Shown here piece after piece: positions 26,972 through 36,214 of a stretch of DNA of 64,000 nucleotides. This DNA is from Polyangium sp. y55x31. Lineage in GTDB: Bacteria; Myxococcota_A; Polyangia; Polyangiales; Polyangiaceae. A program made the position numbers and the translations under genes. The DNA lies in assembly GCF_029946505.1 (NCBI RefSeq), contig NZ_JARZHG010000012.1, positions 213,534 to 277,533 on the forward strand, given 5' to 3'. Position 1 is the first letter of the stretch. Every line of letters starts with the position of its first letter. The notes below the pieces were generated by a model. That model was not told the origin of the DNA. It searched no databases and saw only the letters and a list, made by a program, of their open reading frames with translations.

Positions 26972-27793
26972 ATGACGCGTCACCGCTTCTTTCTTCTTGC
27001 TTCTGCCATCGGTTCCGGTCTCCTCACCGCGGGGTGTCTCGCCGAGGAGAACGTCGGTCCCATCGACGGCGTCGGGCTCGAGACGCTCGAGGGCGGCGAT
27101 CACGGAATCAACAGCCTCGGCACCGACGACTTCCACAGCCACGCGGATACGCTCTGGGCGGCGGCAGACCTCAGCCTGAGCGCACCGGACAATACGGCCT
27201 TGGCCGAGCTCCTGGCCGACACGGATAGCCGGACGCTCGAGTATGCTATCCATTGCGCATTGCCGCAGGGGACCTACGGACCCGGCGGTCACGTCGGGCG
27301 GGGCCACCTGAAGACCACGAAGGAGTGGGCGACGCGCGGCCTCACCCTCTCCGAGAAGCTGGACCTCTTCACGTGCATGATCGTGAACATCAACCCCAAG
27401 GAGGAGGAGGTGCAGATTCGGATCACGGGGGATTCCGTCACCTCCAACGGCTTGTCATTCTTCCAGGCCATGTCCTACAACGTCGAAGAGGCCCTCTGGG
27501 TGGCTCGTCTGTCGGATACGGGAGAACGCGAGTATTTCGTCTGGCCCTTGGACGAGATCGTCCTGCCATGCGAGAACACGTACATGTCGCTGCTGACGCG
27601 GACTTGCGCATCGGGGGACAACCCGGGCGACGCGATCCCCGGCTGCAATGTGGAAAGCCGATCGAGCATCGATACGGATTGCACGCAGAACCCCGTCACG
27701 AAGAACTGGAGCTGCCTCGGCCGTCCCGCCATCAAGACCTGGCTCAGCACCATGGCCATCTCCGCGGGCCCCAAACAGTGCGACCTTCCTTGA
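26972..27793 (+). CDS. Lipoprotein of unknown function
   Basis: 273 residues with a lipobox LTAGC (Cys22). The mature part contains paired cysteines in the last third and no recognized domain. It belongs to the broad set of myxobacterial surface lipoproteins. It has a sigma-54-type promoter and an upstream inverted repeat, so it is probably induced by an enhancer-binding protein. The 3' end is 10 bases from the convergent kinase gene. Confidence 0.7.
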   Translation: MTRHRFFLLASAIGSGLLTAGCLAEENVGPIDGVGLETLEGGDHGINSLGTDDFHSHADTLWAAADLSLSAPDNTALAELLADTDSRTLEYAIHCALPQGTYGPGGHVGRGHLKTTKEWATRGLTLSEKLDLFTCMIVNINPKEEEVQIRITGDSVTSNGLSFFQAMSYNVEEALWVARLSDTGEREYFVWPLDEIVLPCENTYMSLLTRTCASGDNPGDAIPGCNVESRSSIDTDCTQNPVTKNWSCLGRPAIKTWLSTMAISAGPKQCDLP

Positions 27794-27803
27794 TGAAGCA
27801 ATC

Positions 27804-30800
27804 TCAGGGGCCGCGCGTCGGCGCCTCCTGCGCAAGGCGCCGCGCGGCCGCGATGGCCTGCCGGTCCATCCTCTCGACGAGCGGATTCTCCCGGACAGCC
27901 GCCGTGAATGCCTCCATCGACATTTTCGCGGCCTCCCGCGCCTCGCGCGCTCCCTTCGCCGCCGTCGCTCGCAGGAGCAGGAGTCTGCCCTTGCAGGCAA
28001 GCGCGCTCGGCATCCGCGGATGCATGGAAAGCGCCTGCGTGAGGAACCCGAGCCCCTTCGCGATTTCGCCCTCCGCATCAGCGCCCCGGCCGCTCCGAAA
28101 CTGGCCTCTGAGCTCATGGATTTCGCCAAGCGCGACGTAAAGCCGAGGCTCGGCGCGCGCGACCTCGAGCAGCGGCGAAAGGGACGCGATCACCGTGTCG
28201 AATTGCGCGTCGCTGGCCTCGTTCCGTCGTATCGCCCAGCGCAGGGCGATCGTCTCCCCGAGGGCGCCCCACACCCGGTACTTCAGAACGTTCGGCCTCG
28301 CCTCCATGGCCTTTCCGAAGGCATCCCTCGCTTCGAGGATCCAGGGGGACGGGTCCTCCCCGCACTCGAATTGAAGCCGCGCGCGAATCGTGGCGGCTCT
28401 GCCGCGAAGGTCGTGCGTGAGGGAGGAGGTCGGCGCGAGTCGGGCATGCTCCGCGGCGCCCGCGTCGGCCCGGAGCAATGCGGGCGCTGGATCGCCGCCC
28501 GATTCCAGCAGGTACGTCGCTTCCGTGAGCGCCAGCATGGCGCGGAAGCGATGCGGCACGGGCGAGCGCGGCGATTGCTGCTGGAAAGCCTCGATCAGCG
28601 CCTCCGCCTCCTGCACGACGTCCCGGGGGGATTGCCCCGCCGCCACCATTTGCTCCGCCAGGAGCAATCGATGATCGATCGCCGTGAGCTTCGCATAGGA
28701 GAAGCTCGGGTCGATCTCGAGCGCCTTGCTACAGCGCCGAAGGCCCTCCTCGATGGAACGGCGCGCGTCGATGCCGTGCATGAATTCGTGCTGGGCGCGA
28801 AAGTAATACGCCGAGCAGCTCTCGTTGAGCGCCCACACGAAGGCGGGATCCCGCTCGAGCGCCTCGTCGTACGCCGTGATGGCGTGGTCGACCGCGGGCA
28901 CGACGTCGATGCCGCGATCGCTCGCATGAAGGACCCGCGTCCGCCACACCGCGGCTGCGATGTACCACGCCATCGGATCGCCCTCGGCGCCCCTCCGCGC
29001 AGCCTCTTCCGCGTGCTCGATGGCCTTCGCAATGGCGACCTCCGGCTGCTCGTCGGGCGCGTCCCCGACGGCGACGTGCCACGCGAAATTCGAGTGTAGC
29101 TGCGCCAGTCGGAGGTGTCCGAGCCCCATCACGGGGCTCGCGGCGATCGCTCTTCCACACGCCTCCTCGGCTGCCGCGAAGCTCGGCCGGAGGGCCTTGT
29201 GCGCGGCGCGCGCGCCGTTCATCTCCTGCGTGAACAGCTCGCACATCGCGACGTGCACGGCCGGATCGCTGCTCCCGATATCGGCGGCGGCGCGATAGGC
29301 CTCCCGCGCCCGCCCGAACCAATGCGACATTTTTTCGTGTTCGAACGCCGCGTCGTGACCGTATTTCCTCCCCATCGCGAAGAGCACGTCCCCTTCGAGC
29401 TTCCGCGCCTCGTAAAGCCAGGGCGCCTTCTCGAACGCCTCCCGCGCCTTCACGAGCGCCTCCTCGTGCCGGCCCTCGTGATAGGCGATGAGCCCCTCCA
29501 CGTAGGCCGGCGCCTCGATCGTACCCCCGAGCGCCGCTTTGAGGTGCAAGAGCGCCGGCTGCTTGTACTCCGCCTCGATCACGGCGATACGTTGCTTCTG
29601 TCGCTCCCCCTCCATCCGCTTCGTGTCCGCGAGCTCGTTCTTGTAGACCTCACTCAGCGCCATCCCCATCGCGTAATCGAGCTCCACCGACCGATATCCC
29701 GCGGCCTCCGCCTGCTTCAGGTGCGCGAGCGCCTCCGCGTGCTCCTGCAGCGCGAGGTACCCGTACCCGAGCGCAGAATGCACCGGCCCCACGCCGACCT
29801 CCCCCGCGGCGTCCAACCACGAGGCGATCGTCTTCAGCCGCTCTCGCACGATCCGCCGCTCGCGATCCACATCGTGAAGGGGCAAGCCGTACGCGTTTCG
29901 CAGGAAAAACTGCATCTCCTTCACGCTCTCGCCGAGCTCGCGCGAAAGCTTCACCTGGTCGGAGGCCCTCTGCCGCTCGCGTATCCAGGCCCCGACGAGC
30001 ACCGCCGCGACGACGAGCATGAGGCTCGCGAGCGCCACTCTCCCTTTGTGCCGCCGCGCGCGCTTCCACAAGACGTATCCGATCGATTGCCTGCGCGCCT
30101 CCACCGGATCGCCGTCGAGGAACCGCTGCAGATCGTCGCCCAGCGCTTTCGCGGATTCGTATCGAGCCGAAGGCTGCTTTTCGAGGCATTTCATCACGAT
30201 CGCCTCGAGATCCTGCGGTACGTCGCGATCGATTTGCCGGATCGTCGGCGGCTCGTCGTGGACGATGCCCTGGAGAAGCGCCGTGAGGTTGTCGGCGACG
30301 ATCGGTGGCCGACCGGCGAGGACGTCGTAGAGCGTCGCGCCGAGGCAATACACGTCGGTGCGACGATCGAGGGAGCGCACCTTCCCCGCCGCCTGCTCGG
30401 GCGCCATGAACGAGGGCGTTCCCATGAGCGCGCCCGTCACCGTCGCCCCCGTATCGCCCATTTCACGGGCGAGGCCGAAATCCATGATGTAAGGCTTCCA
30501 CGCCCCGTCCTCGCCGCGCTCCAGCAGGATGTTCGCAGGCTTGACGTCGCGGTGCACGAGCCCGAGCCTGTGCGCCTCGTGCAAAGCCAAGGCGACCTGC
30601 CGGACGATACGCACCTTCTCTTCGAGCGTCATCGCCGAACGGACTTTGTCGAGCGGCTCGCCATGAATGAGCTGCATGACGATGAACCGCACGTGATCGG
30701 CCGTCCCCGCCTCGTACACCTCGCATACGTTCTCGTGCGTGATGCGCGCCTGCGAGCGGGCCTCGCGGAGCAGGCTGCCGCCGAGCTCGGAATCGGCGCC

Positions 30801-31058
30801 GAAGAGGAGCTTGATGGCGACCTCGCGGCCGAGGCGAAAATCCCGCGCCTTGTAAACGGCGCCCATTCCGCCGCGCCCCAGGAACTCGAACGCCTCGAAA
30901 CGCGAATAAAGCGTGGGCGGGATTTCCGACGTCTCGGGCCCCGCATCCGGCGGCGCATCTTCCACACGCTCGGCCTGCGGCGCGGCGAGCTCCGCCTGCC
31001 CGACCGTCACGTCCTGCGTTTGTCCGGGCTCGTCCCGTCGCAGCCGTCTGTATTTCAT
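27804..31058 (-). CDS. Transmembrane Ser/Thr protein kinase with long TPR region
   Basis: 1084 residues. The kinase domain (about 54-320) has GRGGMG (61-66), Lys83 in VAIK, HRDVKPAN with Asp171, DFGLA with Asp193, and MAPEQ; the motifs are intact, so it should be active. One membrane helix (341-358) is followed by about 720 residues of TPR-like helices outside the membrane. It follows the FHA-type sigma-54 activator by 8 bases and is likely co-transcribed. Kinase phosphorylation of FHA activators is known in myxobacteria, so the neighbour is a candidate partner. A paralogue with the same layout is at 41394-44825. The frame upstream of 31058 is antisense to the activator. Confidence 0.88.
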   Translation of the reverse strand: MKYRRLRRDEPGQTQDVTVGQAELAAPQAERVEDAPPDAGPETSEIPPTLYSRFEAFEFLGRGGMGAVYKARDFRLGREVAIKLLFGADSELGGSLLREARSQARITHENVCEVYEAGTADHVRFIVMQLIHGEPLDKVRSAMTLEEKVRIVRQVALALHEAHRLGLVHRDVKPANILLERGEDGAWKPYIMDFGLAREMGDTGATVTGALMGTPSFMAPEQAAGKVRSLDRRTDVYCLGATLYDVLAGRPPIVADNLTALLQGIVHDEPPTIRQIDRDVPQDLEAIVMKCLEKQPSARYESAKALGDDLQRFLDGDPVEARRQSIGYVLWKRARRHKGRVALASLMLVVAAVLVGAWIRERQRASDQVKLSRELGESVKEMQFFLRNAYGLPLHDVDRERRIVRERLKTIASWLDAAGEVGVGPVHSALGYGYLALQEHAEALAHLKQAEAAGYRSVELDYAMGMALSEVYKNELADTKRMEGERQKQRIAVIEAEYKQPALLHLKAALGGTIEAPAYVEGLIAYHEGRHEEALVKAREAFEKAPWLYEARKLEGDVLFAMGRKYGHDAAFEHEKMSHWFGRAREAYRAAADIGSSDPAVHVAMCELFTQEMNGARAAHKALRPSFAAAEEACGRAIAASPVMGLGHLRLAQLHSNFAWHVAVGDAPDEQPEVAIAKAIEHAEEAARRGAEGDPMAWYIAAAVWRTRVLHASDRGIDVVPAVDHAITAYDEALERDPAFVWALNESCSAYYFRAQHEFMHGIDARRSIEEGLRRCSKALEIDPSFSYAKLTAIDHRLLLAEQMVAAGQSPRDVVQEAEALIEAFQQQSPRSPVPHRFRAMLALTEATYLLESGGDPAPALLRADAGAAEHARLAPTSSLTHDLRGRAATIRARLQFECGEDPSPWILEARDAFGKAMEARPNVLKYRVWGALGETIALRWAIRRNEASDAQFDTVIASLSPLLEVARAEPRLYVALGEIHELRGQFRSGRGADAEGEIAKGLGFLTQALSMHPRMPSALACKGRLLLLRATAAKGAREAREAAKMSMEAFTAAVRENPLVERMDRQAIAAARRLAQEAPTRGP

Positions 31059-31066
31059 CACGCCGA

Positions 31067-32488
31067 TCAGGCCCGCCGGGGCGCCGGGTTCTCGGGGATG
31101 CCCTCCTTGGCTTTGATGCCGTGCCGGTCGAGCAATCGGTGCAGGAGCTGGCGCGAGACGCCCATGGCCTCGGCCGCCCGGGAAATGTTGCCGTCGTACT
31201 TGCGAAGCTTGGCGGTGGCGTACTTGCGTTCGAGCTCGGCCAGCACGGCCTCGCGCGCCTCGGGGAGCGATAGTTCGAGCAATTTGCCGAGCTTCAGGTC
31301 CTCGGGGTCCACCTGCGCCGCCTCGCCTTCGGTCGGCGGCCCGGAGCCGGCCTCGGGCGCGGGTCCCGCCAATGGGTCGAGGATTTCGTGCAATAGCTCG
31401 GGAAACACCACGAGGCGGGCAATCACGTTCCGGAGCTCGCGCACGTTGCCCGGCCAGTCGTACCCCGTCAGCATCGGAATCGTCTCGGGCGGCAAATCCG
31501 AAGTGTTCAAGGGCGGATGGCGGCTCGAAAGGAAACGCTCGACGAGAAGCGGAATGTCTTCCCGTCGCTCGCGCAGCGGCGGCACCGAGAGCTCGAGCAC
31601 CGAGAGGCGGAAATACAGATCCTGCCGGAACTTGCCCTCCGCCACCATGGCCTTGAGGTTCCGATGGGTGGCTGCGACGATCCGCACGTCGATGGCCCGC
31701 TCCTGCGTCGATCCGAGCCGGCGCACGGTCCGAGCCTCGATCACGCGGAGCAATTTCTGCTGCGCTTCGAGCGGCAGCTCGCCAATCTCGTCGATGAAGA
31801 TCGTCCCCTGATGCGCGGCCTCGAAGAAGCCCGCCCGGTTCACCGCGCCCGTGGCCGCGCCCGGGACGGTCCCGAAGAGCTCGGCCTCGATGGTGGAGGG
31901 CGGAATGGCCCCACAATCGACGATCACGTACGGGCCCTGGTTGCGCCGGCTCTCCTGGTGAATCGAGTGGGCCAGGATCTCCTTGCCCGTGCCGGATTCG
32001 CCGAGCAAGAGAATGGTCTCGTCGGTCTTTGCCACGCGCTCCAGCCGGGCGAAAAGCGCCCGCATCGCAAGGCTTTCGCCGACTGCGTCGCCGAAGGTGC
32101 CGCGCGTGGACAGGGGAAGGACGGCGGCCCCGCCGGACGGCTGCACGACGATCGTCGAATCGCCGAGCGTGGCCTGCACGCCCGGCGGAAGAAATGCCTC
32201 GACGACGCGGATGTCACGAATGAACGTGCCATTCCGGCTCTGCATGTCTCTCAAGAGGACGCCGTCCTCGGTGAGGCGTACCTCGCAATGCACCCGCGAC
32301 ACCTTGGGATCGGTGATCACGAGATCGCATTCGGGGCTCTTGCCGAGCACGAGGGGCGCGAGCCCGAGGGGCGCCGTGACGGCTTGCCGATCCGGCGGCG
32401 TGACCGTGACCCGCAGGTTCGGCAGCCGGAGAGATCGGCCCTCGTCGAGGCTCGTCAAGGTGAAGGAAGCGTCGCGTTCGCTAGGCAC
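31067..32488 (-). CDS. FHA-domain sigma-54-dependent activator with altered GAFTGA loop
   Basis: 473 residues. The N-terminal FHA domain (about 40-115) has LGKSPECDLVI, SRVHCEV and RNGTFI. The AAA+ domain has Walker A GESGTGKE (163-170), Walker B TIFIDEIGEL (about 229-238) and the arginine-finger region. The sigma-54 contact loop, normally GAFTGA, reads GAATGA (210-215): the key Phe is replaced by Ala. A Fis-type HTH ends the protein (about 430-462). FHA domains read phosphothreonine, so the kinase encoded 8 bases downstream may control it. The Phe loss makes normal activation doubtful. Confidence 0.87.
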   Translation of the reverse strand: MPSERDASFTLTSLDEGRSLRLPNLRVTVTPPDRQAVTAPLGLAPLVLGKSPECDLVITDPKVSRVHCEVRLTEDGVLLRDMQSRNGTFIRDIRVVEAFLPPGVQATLGDSTIVVQPSGGAAVLPLSTRGTFGDAVGESLAMRALFARLERVAKTDETILLLGESGTGKEILAHSIHQESRRNQGPYVIVDCGAIPPSTIEAELFGTVPGAATGAVNRAGFFEAAHQGTIFIDEIGELPLEAQQKLLRVIEARTVRRLGSTQERAIDVRIVAATHRNLKAMVAEGKFRQDLYFRLSVLELSVPPLRERREDIPLLVERFLSSRHPPLNTSDLPPETIPMLTGYDWPGNVRELRNVIARLVVFPELLHEILDPLAGPAPEAGSGPPTEGEAAQVDPEDLKLGKLLELSLPEAREAVLAELERKYATAKLRKYDGNISRAAEAMGVSRQLLHRLLDRHGIKAKEGIPENPAPRRA

Positions 32489-32594
32489 GGCGGCATCCTA
32501 TCCCCCCTCGCCGAGGGATTTCAACCGTGGACCCAGCGTCGAAGCCGTGCCCAGGAACTCGATAACGTATGCGCGGACGAGCCCGCGCGTCGCG

Positions 32595-33161
32595 TCATTC
32601 CCTCCGCGGCGTCACTTCTCCCAGATCGATCACGGCGCCCGTCGACGTGCCTGCGGGCAGCTTCGGCGCGTCGTAGCCTTGCGTGCCGGGGAGACCCGGC
32701 TCGCGATGGAGGTGCGCCGCCGGGTAGCCGTGGAAATCCCGGGTCGTCAGCCGGATCTGGCAATCCGCCGCCGGAAGCTCCAGGACGGCGTGTGTTCCAT
32801 TCACCTCGAGATCCGATTCGACGATCTCCTTCGAGGTCGGACAAATGGCGACGAGGCAATCGCGCCGGCCCTTGCCCGTGCGGGCGCTCGGATCCGAACC
32901 CCAGCTGTCGGGATTGAGGTACCGTACGGTGATCTTCGTCGGGTCGGGCGGCGGCCACCCGGATGCATCACGCGCGCCGGCTTTGGAGAAAGCCTGCCCG
33001 CGCGTCCAGCGAAAATCTTTGCCGAGGTCGGCGTACGTCAGGTCCTGCTGCTGGAGAAGTTCGCCGAGCGGACGCGCGGCCGGTGCCTCCTTCGCAGGGC
33101 CTTCGCCCGTCGGCTTGCAAGAAACGACCATGAGGCAAACGGCGATTGCAGCGCGCTTCAT
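32595..33161 (-). CDS. Lipoprotein of unknown function
   Basis: 188 residues. MKRAAIAVCLMVVSC is a short lipoprotein signal (Cys15), preceded by GAGGGAGGGG. The mature part has a pair of Cys in DCLVAICP and a beta-rich end (VLELPAADCQIRLTTRDFHGYPAAHLHREPG broken into short strands). No family recognized. It follows the SDR gene by 17 bases on the same strand, so they are probably one operon. Confidence 0.68.
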   Translation of the reverse strand: MKRAAIAVCLMVVSCKPTGEGPAKEAPAARPLGELLQQQDLTYADLGKDFRWTRGQAFSKAGARDASGWPPPDPTKITVRYLNPDSWGSDPSARTGKGRRDCLVAICPTSKEIVESDLEVNGTHAVLELPAADCQIRLTTRDFHGYPAAHLHREPGLPGTQGYDAPKLPAGTSTGAVIDLGEVTPRRE

Positions 33162-33178
33162 CGTGCCCCTCCCTCTCC

Positions 33179-33949
33179 TCATTTCGGCCCGACGAACGAG
33201 GCGCGTTCGAAGGCGTCCATGTCCTCGTAATACCGGCGGACGTTGTCGGCGTAGACGGGGCGCGTGTACACGTCGATCCGCGGATTGCGGATCACGTCGA
33301 TCACGACGTCGGCCACCTCGTCGACGCTCTGCGCGCCCGGCAGCGACCGCGAATCGACCCCGCCGTGCACGGCATTGAGGCCAAAATCCGTCGCGACGAT
33401 CCCGGGGGAGACGGTGGTGACGATGATCCCCGGGTACATCGGTCGCAGCTCGGCGCGAAGGCCTGCGGTGAGGGCGTTCAGCGCGTGCTTGGAGGCAGAG
33501 TACGCGGTCCGGGCCGCGAAGTACGGGATCCGGCCGAGCATCGAGGACACATTGATGATCTGCCCCGCGTTGCGCTCCTTGAAATGGGGCAGGATGGCCT
33601 GCATGCCGTAGAGAGCGCTCTTCACGTTGTCGCGCATCATCAGGTCGAGATCGTCGTCCGTGATCTGCGACGGGGCGCGGGTGATGCCGCGGCCCGCGTT
33701 GTTGATCCACACGTCGACGCGGCCGAACCGATCGAGGGCCTTCTGCGCGAGCGATTCCACGTCGGATCGTACGGTCACGTCCGTGACGACGGCGAGCGCA
33801 TCGGGGCCGGACGCGGTGGCGACCTCCGAGAGCTCCTTTTGCCGGCGCGCGGCGAGCACGACACACGCGCCCTCGGCGCCCGCCTTGCGCGCGATCGCGG
33901 CGCCGATACCGGCGCTCGCGCCCGTGATGACGACGATCTTGTCTTTCAT
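33179..33949 (-). CDS. SDR family oxidoreductase
   Basis: 256 residues from the ATG at 33949 (MKDKIVV; a slightly longer start at 33961 is possible). It has TGASAGIG, NNAGRG, Ser in NVSSM and the YSASK catalytic motif. The C-terminal DVYTRPVYADNVRR segment resembles uncharacterized SDR subfamilies. Cytoplasmic; substrate unknown. A lipoprotein gene follows 17 bases after its stop. Confidence 0.87.
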   Translation of the reverse strand: MKDKIVVITGASAGIGAAIARKAGAEGACVVLAARRQKELSEVATASGPDALAVVTDVTVRSDVESLAQKALDRFGRVDVWINNAGRGITRAPSQITDDDLDLMMRDNVKSALYGMQAILPHFKERNAGQIINVSSMLGRIPYFAARTAYSASKHALNALTAGLRAELRPMYPGIIVTTVSPGIVATDFGLNAVHGGVDSRSLPGAQSVDEVADVVIDVIRNPRIDVYTRPVYADNVRRYYEDMDAFERASFVGPK

Positions 33950-33998
33950 GCACGCGAGCATGACACGAAGAGTGCGCGCAGGGGAAGCGCCGCCGTCG

Positions 33999-35087
33999 TC
34001 ACTTCGAATACGCCGCGTCGAACTGCCGCCGGAAGGCCGAGAGGCGCGCCGGCGGGACCATGAAGACCATACGTGATTTTCCGTTCAGATGCGGCACGAC
34101 CCAGGCAGGGAGCTTCTGGTACCGTTCGAGCTCCACGGGCAAGCTCTTCGAGCTGACCACGAAATCGTTGCTGTAGCTGTTGCCCCCGAGGCCGCCGACA
34201 TACGGCGCGTAGGCCGAGAAGCGGTAGAGCGCGAGCCCCGCGCCGAGCGGCCCATACATGAGCACGACGCCCGCCGGCTGGACCTCCTTCAGCTCGACGC
34301 TCAAGCCCGCCGCCGCGGCCTTCGCCAGCGCGGCTTTGTCCTTCTCGGGAGGACCGAGGTCCACGGCCTTCCCTGCATCGAGATCGATCGACACGAGATT
34401 CTGCCCGCGAATTCCATGCGCGCCGCCGTGGTTCGTATACGTGTTGACGCTGGCCACGACGAACGGACCCATGCCGCCTTCGAATACCACGCGAACGCTG
34501 TACTCTTCGAGCGAGCTCTCGCATTGGGTTCCCACCGTCGGATATCCGTGGCCGTCTTTCCAGGGCGCCACGCGCTTGCCGTCCTCGGCGCGCACGAGCT
34601 CGGGCATCTCCAGCTCCGGATTCACTCGCACCGGCTGCCCGTTTCGAACGACGACCTCCCCGTTCGCGTCGAACGCGTACTGCGAGCATCCCTTCACGAT
34701 CGTCGTCCCGAGCGACCAGATCGAGGTCGACGAAACCGCGATGATCCCCGGACGTTCGCCCTTGACCTCGGGTTTGTCCGCGATCCGCTCCACCCACGAC
34801 GAGCGAAATCCGCCCTGGGCCTTGTCGTCCTGCTGCCAGACGATGACGGCCGTCACGCTCTCCGAATCGAACGGCGGCTCGGGTCCAGAGGCCGCCGCGC
34901 TCGGCGCCGCGCTCGACGATGCGACGGGAGGCGGAGGCGCCTCCACCACGGGCGCGGCCGAGGCGCTCGGCGCCGCCGAGGAGGCCGAAGCGCGCGACGT
35001 ATCCGCGTCTCCCCCTCCCCGCTGACAACCCGACGCGAAAAGCGCGAGGAGCAGACCCACACGACGAGCGGCGCGCGCGGCTTCCAT
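33999..35087 (-). CDS. Lipoprotein with DUF3298/RsiV-like C-terminal domain
   Basis: 362 residues with a lipobox FASGC (Cys21) and an Ala/Ser/Pro-rich linker (about 25-70). The mature part contains VNTYTNHGGAHG followed by an ID-x-DAGKAVDLG segment, the pattern of the DUF3298/RsiV fold known from lysozyme-sensing anti-sigma factors. The similarity is partial, and no sigma-factor gene is adjacent, so the role is open. It is divergent from the GON-domain gene across a region holding TGGAGG-N6-CCTCCA elements. Confidence 0.68.
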   Translation of the reverse strand: MEAARAARRVGLLLALFASGCQRGGGDADTSRASASSAAPSASAAPVVEAPPPPVASSSAAPSAAASGPEPPFDSESVTAVIVWQQDDKAQGGFRSSWVERIADKPEVKGERPGIIAVSSTSIWSLGTTIVKGCSQYAFDANGEVVVRNGQPVRVNPELEMPELVRAEDGKRVAPWKDGHGYPTVGTQCESSLEEYSVRVVFEGGMGPFVVASVNTYTNHGGAHGIRGQNLVSIDLDAGKAVDLGPPEKDKAALAKAAAAGLSVELKEVQPAGVVLMYGPLGAGLALYRFSAYAPYVGGLGGNSYSNDFVVSSKSLPVELERYQKLPAWVVPHLNGKSRMVFMVPPARLSAFRRQFDAAYSK

Positions 35088-35147
35088 CGTCGAGGACGGT
35101 ACCATGGAGGCGCTCGACCCCGCCATCACGACGGCCGAGGACCCGGT

Positions 35148-35187
35148 TGGAGGCGCCAGCCTCCATGCTTGGCGGTTGCCACCCCCA
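35148..35187. promoter_or_regulatory. TGGAGG-N6-CCTCCA element and a decayed copy at 22-base spacing
   Basis: A perfect TGGAGG-CGCCAG-CCTCCA element at 35148-35165 is followed 22 bases later by TGGCGG-N6-CCCCCA (35170-35187), the same motif with two mismatches. A lone TGGAGG lies at 35105. They sit about 100-140 bases upstream of the sigma-54-type promoter at 35285-35300, where activator sites are expected. The same motif forms a five-copy array at 45947-46054. Confidence 0.6.
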
Positions 35188-35284
35188 ACGGCGCCGCCGC
35201 GAGCTTCGTGCGCCCCGGAGGCACTCGCCATGAAATGGCGCGATTCACGCGCAAATCGCGGGAAACACGCGGCCAGAACACCTC

Positions 35285-35300
35285 TGGCACGCCCGGTGCA
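35285..35300 (+). promoter_or_regulatory. Sigma-54-type promoter of the GON-domain lipoprotein
   Basis: TGGCACGCCCGGTGCA is an almost perfect -24/-12 element (consensus TGGCACG-N4-TTGCA) with only one -12 base changed. It predicts a start near 35312, about 60 bases before the ATG. Confidence 0.75.
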
Positions 35301-35372
35301 ATTGCCATGGTCACGAACGACGGGGGATGAAGGTCCCCTAAGAAAAACACTTTAGCCCTCCCGGAGCTGACC

Positions 35373-36161
35373 ATGAACCTCGCTCAGAACCTCATCTCGC
35401 GTTACGCCCTTTCGTTTGCCATCCTCGCCCCTTTCATGACGGGCTGCATCGCCGGTAGCGATTCCGATCTCGACGCCGCGGACCTCTCGGAAGATTCGCT
35501 TGCCGAAACCGAGCAGGCCCTCGGCCCGCAGCCTCCGCCTCCGCCGCCTCCGCCGCCCCCGGCGACGTGCCAGGAGATCCGGACCCGGAACCCCAATGCC
35601 GGCAACGGCCATTACCTCCTGCACATCGACCACGACGTGGCAAAGGGCTGGACCGCGTACTGCCACAACATGGCGTCCTCGCCGGCCGAGTACCTCACGC
35701 TGCCGAACACCAGCGCGTCGGCGAATTTCTCGCAGTACACCGCGGGCGGCGCCGTCTCGGGCTCGAACGTGCGGACGAGCTACACGAAGATCCGGATCGA
35801 TCCGGAGACGCTGCTCGTCGATATCGGCGATCAGACGTTCTCCTCGTCGAGCGGCTCGCTCGTTCACGGCGGCGGGGCGGTCACGTCGATGCCGTACGGC
35901 GTGGGCATGTCCTGCGACGCCTCGCCCTCGGGCATCGGCAACATCGACCTCACCGGCACGCCGTTCGCGGTGGCGGAGGACGCATTCCAGGTCGGCGGCG
36001 CAGGCTCCTCGGGCTCGGCCGTCTACAGCTCGGACAACCGCGTCGTGAATCTGAGCGGCGGCGGCTTCTGTGGCTGGATTTGCTCGAACCCGGCGACGTT
36101 CAACCCCTTCAATGACGCGGGGGACTTCCAGCTCGCCCTCGAGTTCGTTCCGCCCCCCTGA
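35373..36161 (+). CDS. Lipoprotein with GON domain
   Basis: 262 residues. The lipobox MTGC gives Cys25. An acidic stretch and a run of twelve residues that are almost all Pro (about 52-63) form a linker, followed by a GON-like domain (about 65-255): TCQEI, WTAYCHNM, EYLTL, SYTKIRID and MPYGVGMSCDAS. The GON domain is best known from the C termini of animal ADAMTS9/20 proteases and also occurs in some bacteria. Here it stands alone on the outside of the cell, so no protease activity is expected. A strong sigma-54-type promoter precedes the gene, and CGGAG lies before the ATG. Confidence 0.75.
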   Translation: MNLAQNLISRYALSFAILAPFMTGCIAGSDSDLDAADLSEDSLAETEQALGPQPPPPPPPPPPATCQEIRTRNPNAGNGHYLLHIDHDVAKGWTAYCHNMASSPAEYLTLPNTSASANFSQYTAGGAVSGSNVRTSYTKIRIDPETLLVDIGDQTFSSSSGSLVHGGGAVTSMPYGVGMSCDASPSGIGNIDLTGTPFAVAEDAFQVGGAGSSGSAVYSSDNRVVNLSGGGFCGWICSNPATFNPFNDAGDFQLALEFVPPP

Positions 36162-36214
36162 ACCCACGACGAAAAAGATCCGGGCCGCGCGTCTTTGCGA
36201 TACCATCGCCCTCG

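Noticed and set aside
29115..31811. An 898-codon open frame antisense to the first kinase gene
   Set aside because: Same reason: the opposite strand encodes complete kinase and TPR motifs.
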